From assembly GCA_002711995.1 (NCBI GenBank), contig PASN01000009.1:119019-183018 (forward strand): a DNA stretch of 64,000 bases, read 5' to 3'. Source of the DNA: Halobacteriovoraceae bacterium (GTDB taxonomy: Bacteria > Bdellovibrionota > Bacteriovoracia > Bacteriovoracales > Bacteriovoracaceae). The notes under the pieces are model-generated. The model was not told where the DNA came from. It did no database searches and was given only the letters and a program-made list of their open reading frames with translations. This document shows positions 63,228 through 64,000 of this stretch, one piece after another. The position numbers were made by a program, and so were the translations under genes. The first letter of the stretch is position 1. Each line of letters begins with the position of its first letter.

Positions 63228-64000
63228 TTATTTGCAAAAATCTGTATCAACGGTCATGTCAATTTTATATTGCTGCATGCTCGCACAGTCCATATCTGAA
63301 TCATAAAATTCATTTGGATAACACTGAACGGCCTCTGAGTTTTTAAGCCTCCATGCATAATTGTCTCCACACTGCTTAAAAGAAGCGGTGTCAACACATG
63401 CCCAGTGCTTGTCAACACAGTTATAAACAAGTCCTCTACCAACAGTTAGGTAGGACGGGGCCTCAGTTGGTTCGACCCTCTTGTTGTTAATAATTAAATC
63501 TTTCTTTTTCTTGGCCTCTTTTTCAAGTTCTCTTAGGATTGAGGTCGTGATCTGATCCTCATTCTCCCCTTCTCCTTCCATGACTTTATTTACGATCTCG
63601 TCATCAAAAGTAAGAAGTTCTTCTCCACTTGAATCAACCTCAGGTTGGTCAGGAAGAGAAACTTCGTAAGGAACCTCATCGGTAGAGTCATTGCTCCCCT
63701 CGTCATTGTCCTGAGTTGTTTCACTTGGTTGATTTACAATATTGTCTTCTTCAAAAAGATTATCGAGCTGACCTTCAACGTCTTCCACGGTCTCATTGTC
63801 AGAGCTACTGTCATCACTTGGAGAGAAGTCATCAACGGTATTGTCAATTTCAGAATCTGAAGGCTCAGGCTCAACTGGTTCAGGTTGAACAGGTTCAGGT
63901 TCAATTGGTTCAGGTTCAACCGGTTCAGGTTCAACCGGTTCAGGTTCAACCGGCTCAGGTTCAGGTTCAGGTTCAGGTTCAGTAGGTCTTGGTTCCTCCA
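63228..64000 (-). CDS. PEPV-repeat protein with Cys-rich C-terminal domain (5' end outside)
   Basis: The frame runs out of the window; the visible 257 residues start with a Pro-Glu-Pro-Val/Ile repeat (EPEPVEPEPVEPEPIEPEP, roughly 63880-63998). A long Asp/Glu/Ser-rich region follows, then a C-terminal domain with six Cys in pairs (YNCVDKHWACVD, QCGDN, QCYPNEFYDSDMDCAS, DFCK), probably disulfide-bonded and extracytoplasmic. It resembles surface proteins with a stiff Pro-rich spacer. Signal peptide and N terminus cannot be seen. Confidence 0.75.
   Translation of the reverse strand, partial: EEPRPTEPEPEPEPEPVEPEPVEPEPVEPEPIEPEPVQPEPVEPEPSDSEIDNTVDDFSPSDDSSSDNETVEDVEGQLDNLFEEDNIVNQPSETTQDNDEGSNDSTDEVPYEVSLPDQPEVDSSGEELLTFDDEIVNKVMEGEGENEDQITTSILRELEKEAKKKKDLIINNKRVEPTEAPSYLTVGRGLVYNCVDKHWACVDTASFKQCGDNYAWRLKNSEAVQCYPNEFYDSDMDCASMQQYKIDMTVDTDFCK

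Noticed and set aside
63880-63998. CRISPR-like repeats at the window end
   Set aside because: Repeats are short, in frame, without spacers and encode PEPV; they belong to a coding sequence.

Overview
The window is an A+T-rich chromosomal segment from a Gram-negative bacterium. It carries many lipoproteins with lipoboxes, secreted Cys-rich proteins, a LolB-like lipoprotein, HflK/HflC and an outer-membrane barrel. A TIGR02147-type regulator coupled to a secreted protein, a PhaR-type PHA regulator, delta-60 repeat lipoproteins and paired ArsA-like ATPases all fit the Bdellovibrionota, probably a Bacteriovorax/Halobacteriovorax relative. That placement is inferred from gene content, not from a marker gene. 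No rRNA, CRISPR array, insertion sequence or prophage is visible.

Layout. 0-10 kb: the end of a zinc protease, an L,D-transpeptidase-like protein, uridine kinase, an NYN-domain protein, a tiny Cys-rich lipoprotein, a propeller lipoprotein, an MscS channel, a DEDDh exonuclease, and a TIGR02147 regulator overlapping a secreted protein. 9.9-10.5 kb: a gene-free stretch with three strong hairpins, probably holding small RNAs. 10.5-18.4 kb: ROK kinase, tandem Usp, an Hsp20 gene with an internal stop, a CoA-binding protein with two tiny upstream ORFs, a zinc peptidase plus ATP-grasp pair, an SDR and FtsH. 18.4-23 kb: pckA, a DASS transporter, a protein kinase and a PP2C phosphatase in one run. 23-31 kb: secreted proteins, mtnB followed by a catalytically dead MtnC-like protein, a secreted two-gene pair, nitroreductase, DUF1232, a PhoD-like phosphatase, and ogt broken in an A9 tract. 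31-36.8 kb: hflK-hflC, CBS protein, HPF, Usp, DTW protein, a transglutaminase-like protein and tRNA-Leu(UAG). 36.9-51.1 kb: a 1168-residue coiled-coil protein with a degenerate HD-GYP partner, an SSS symporter, an oligopeptide ABC operon with fused ATPases, and a LolB-like plus TPR lipoprotein pair. 51.5-56.7 kb: a tight run of phaR-like, barrel protein, two ArsA-like ATPases, CBS and CGL (reverse transsulfuration). 56.7-64 kb: an SBBP-repeat remnant, two delta-60 lipoproteins, a degenerate SpoIIE-type phosphatase, a canonical HD-GYP protein, and the end of a PEPV-repeat protein.

Themes. Genes are packed very tightly, and ten convergent pairs meet within about 3 bp or overlap at their stop codons. 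There are several pseudo-enzymes (MtnC-like, HD-GYP-like, SpoIIE-like), each beside or near an intact or related enzyme. Two genes (ogt, hsp20) are interrupted by a single lesion in otherwise intact frames. The best candidates for undescribed biology are the mtnB plus dead-mtnC pair with its promoter palindrome, the secreted pair at 24.9-26.7 kb, the PhaR/ArsA/transsulfuration run, the structured RNA region near 10.2 kb and the 24-residue membrane peptide near 13.6 kb.
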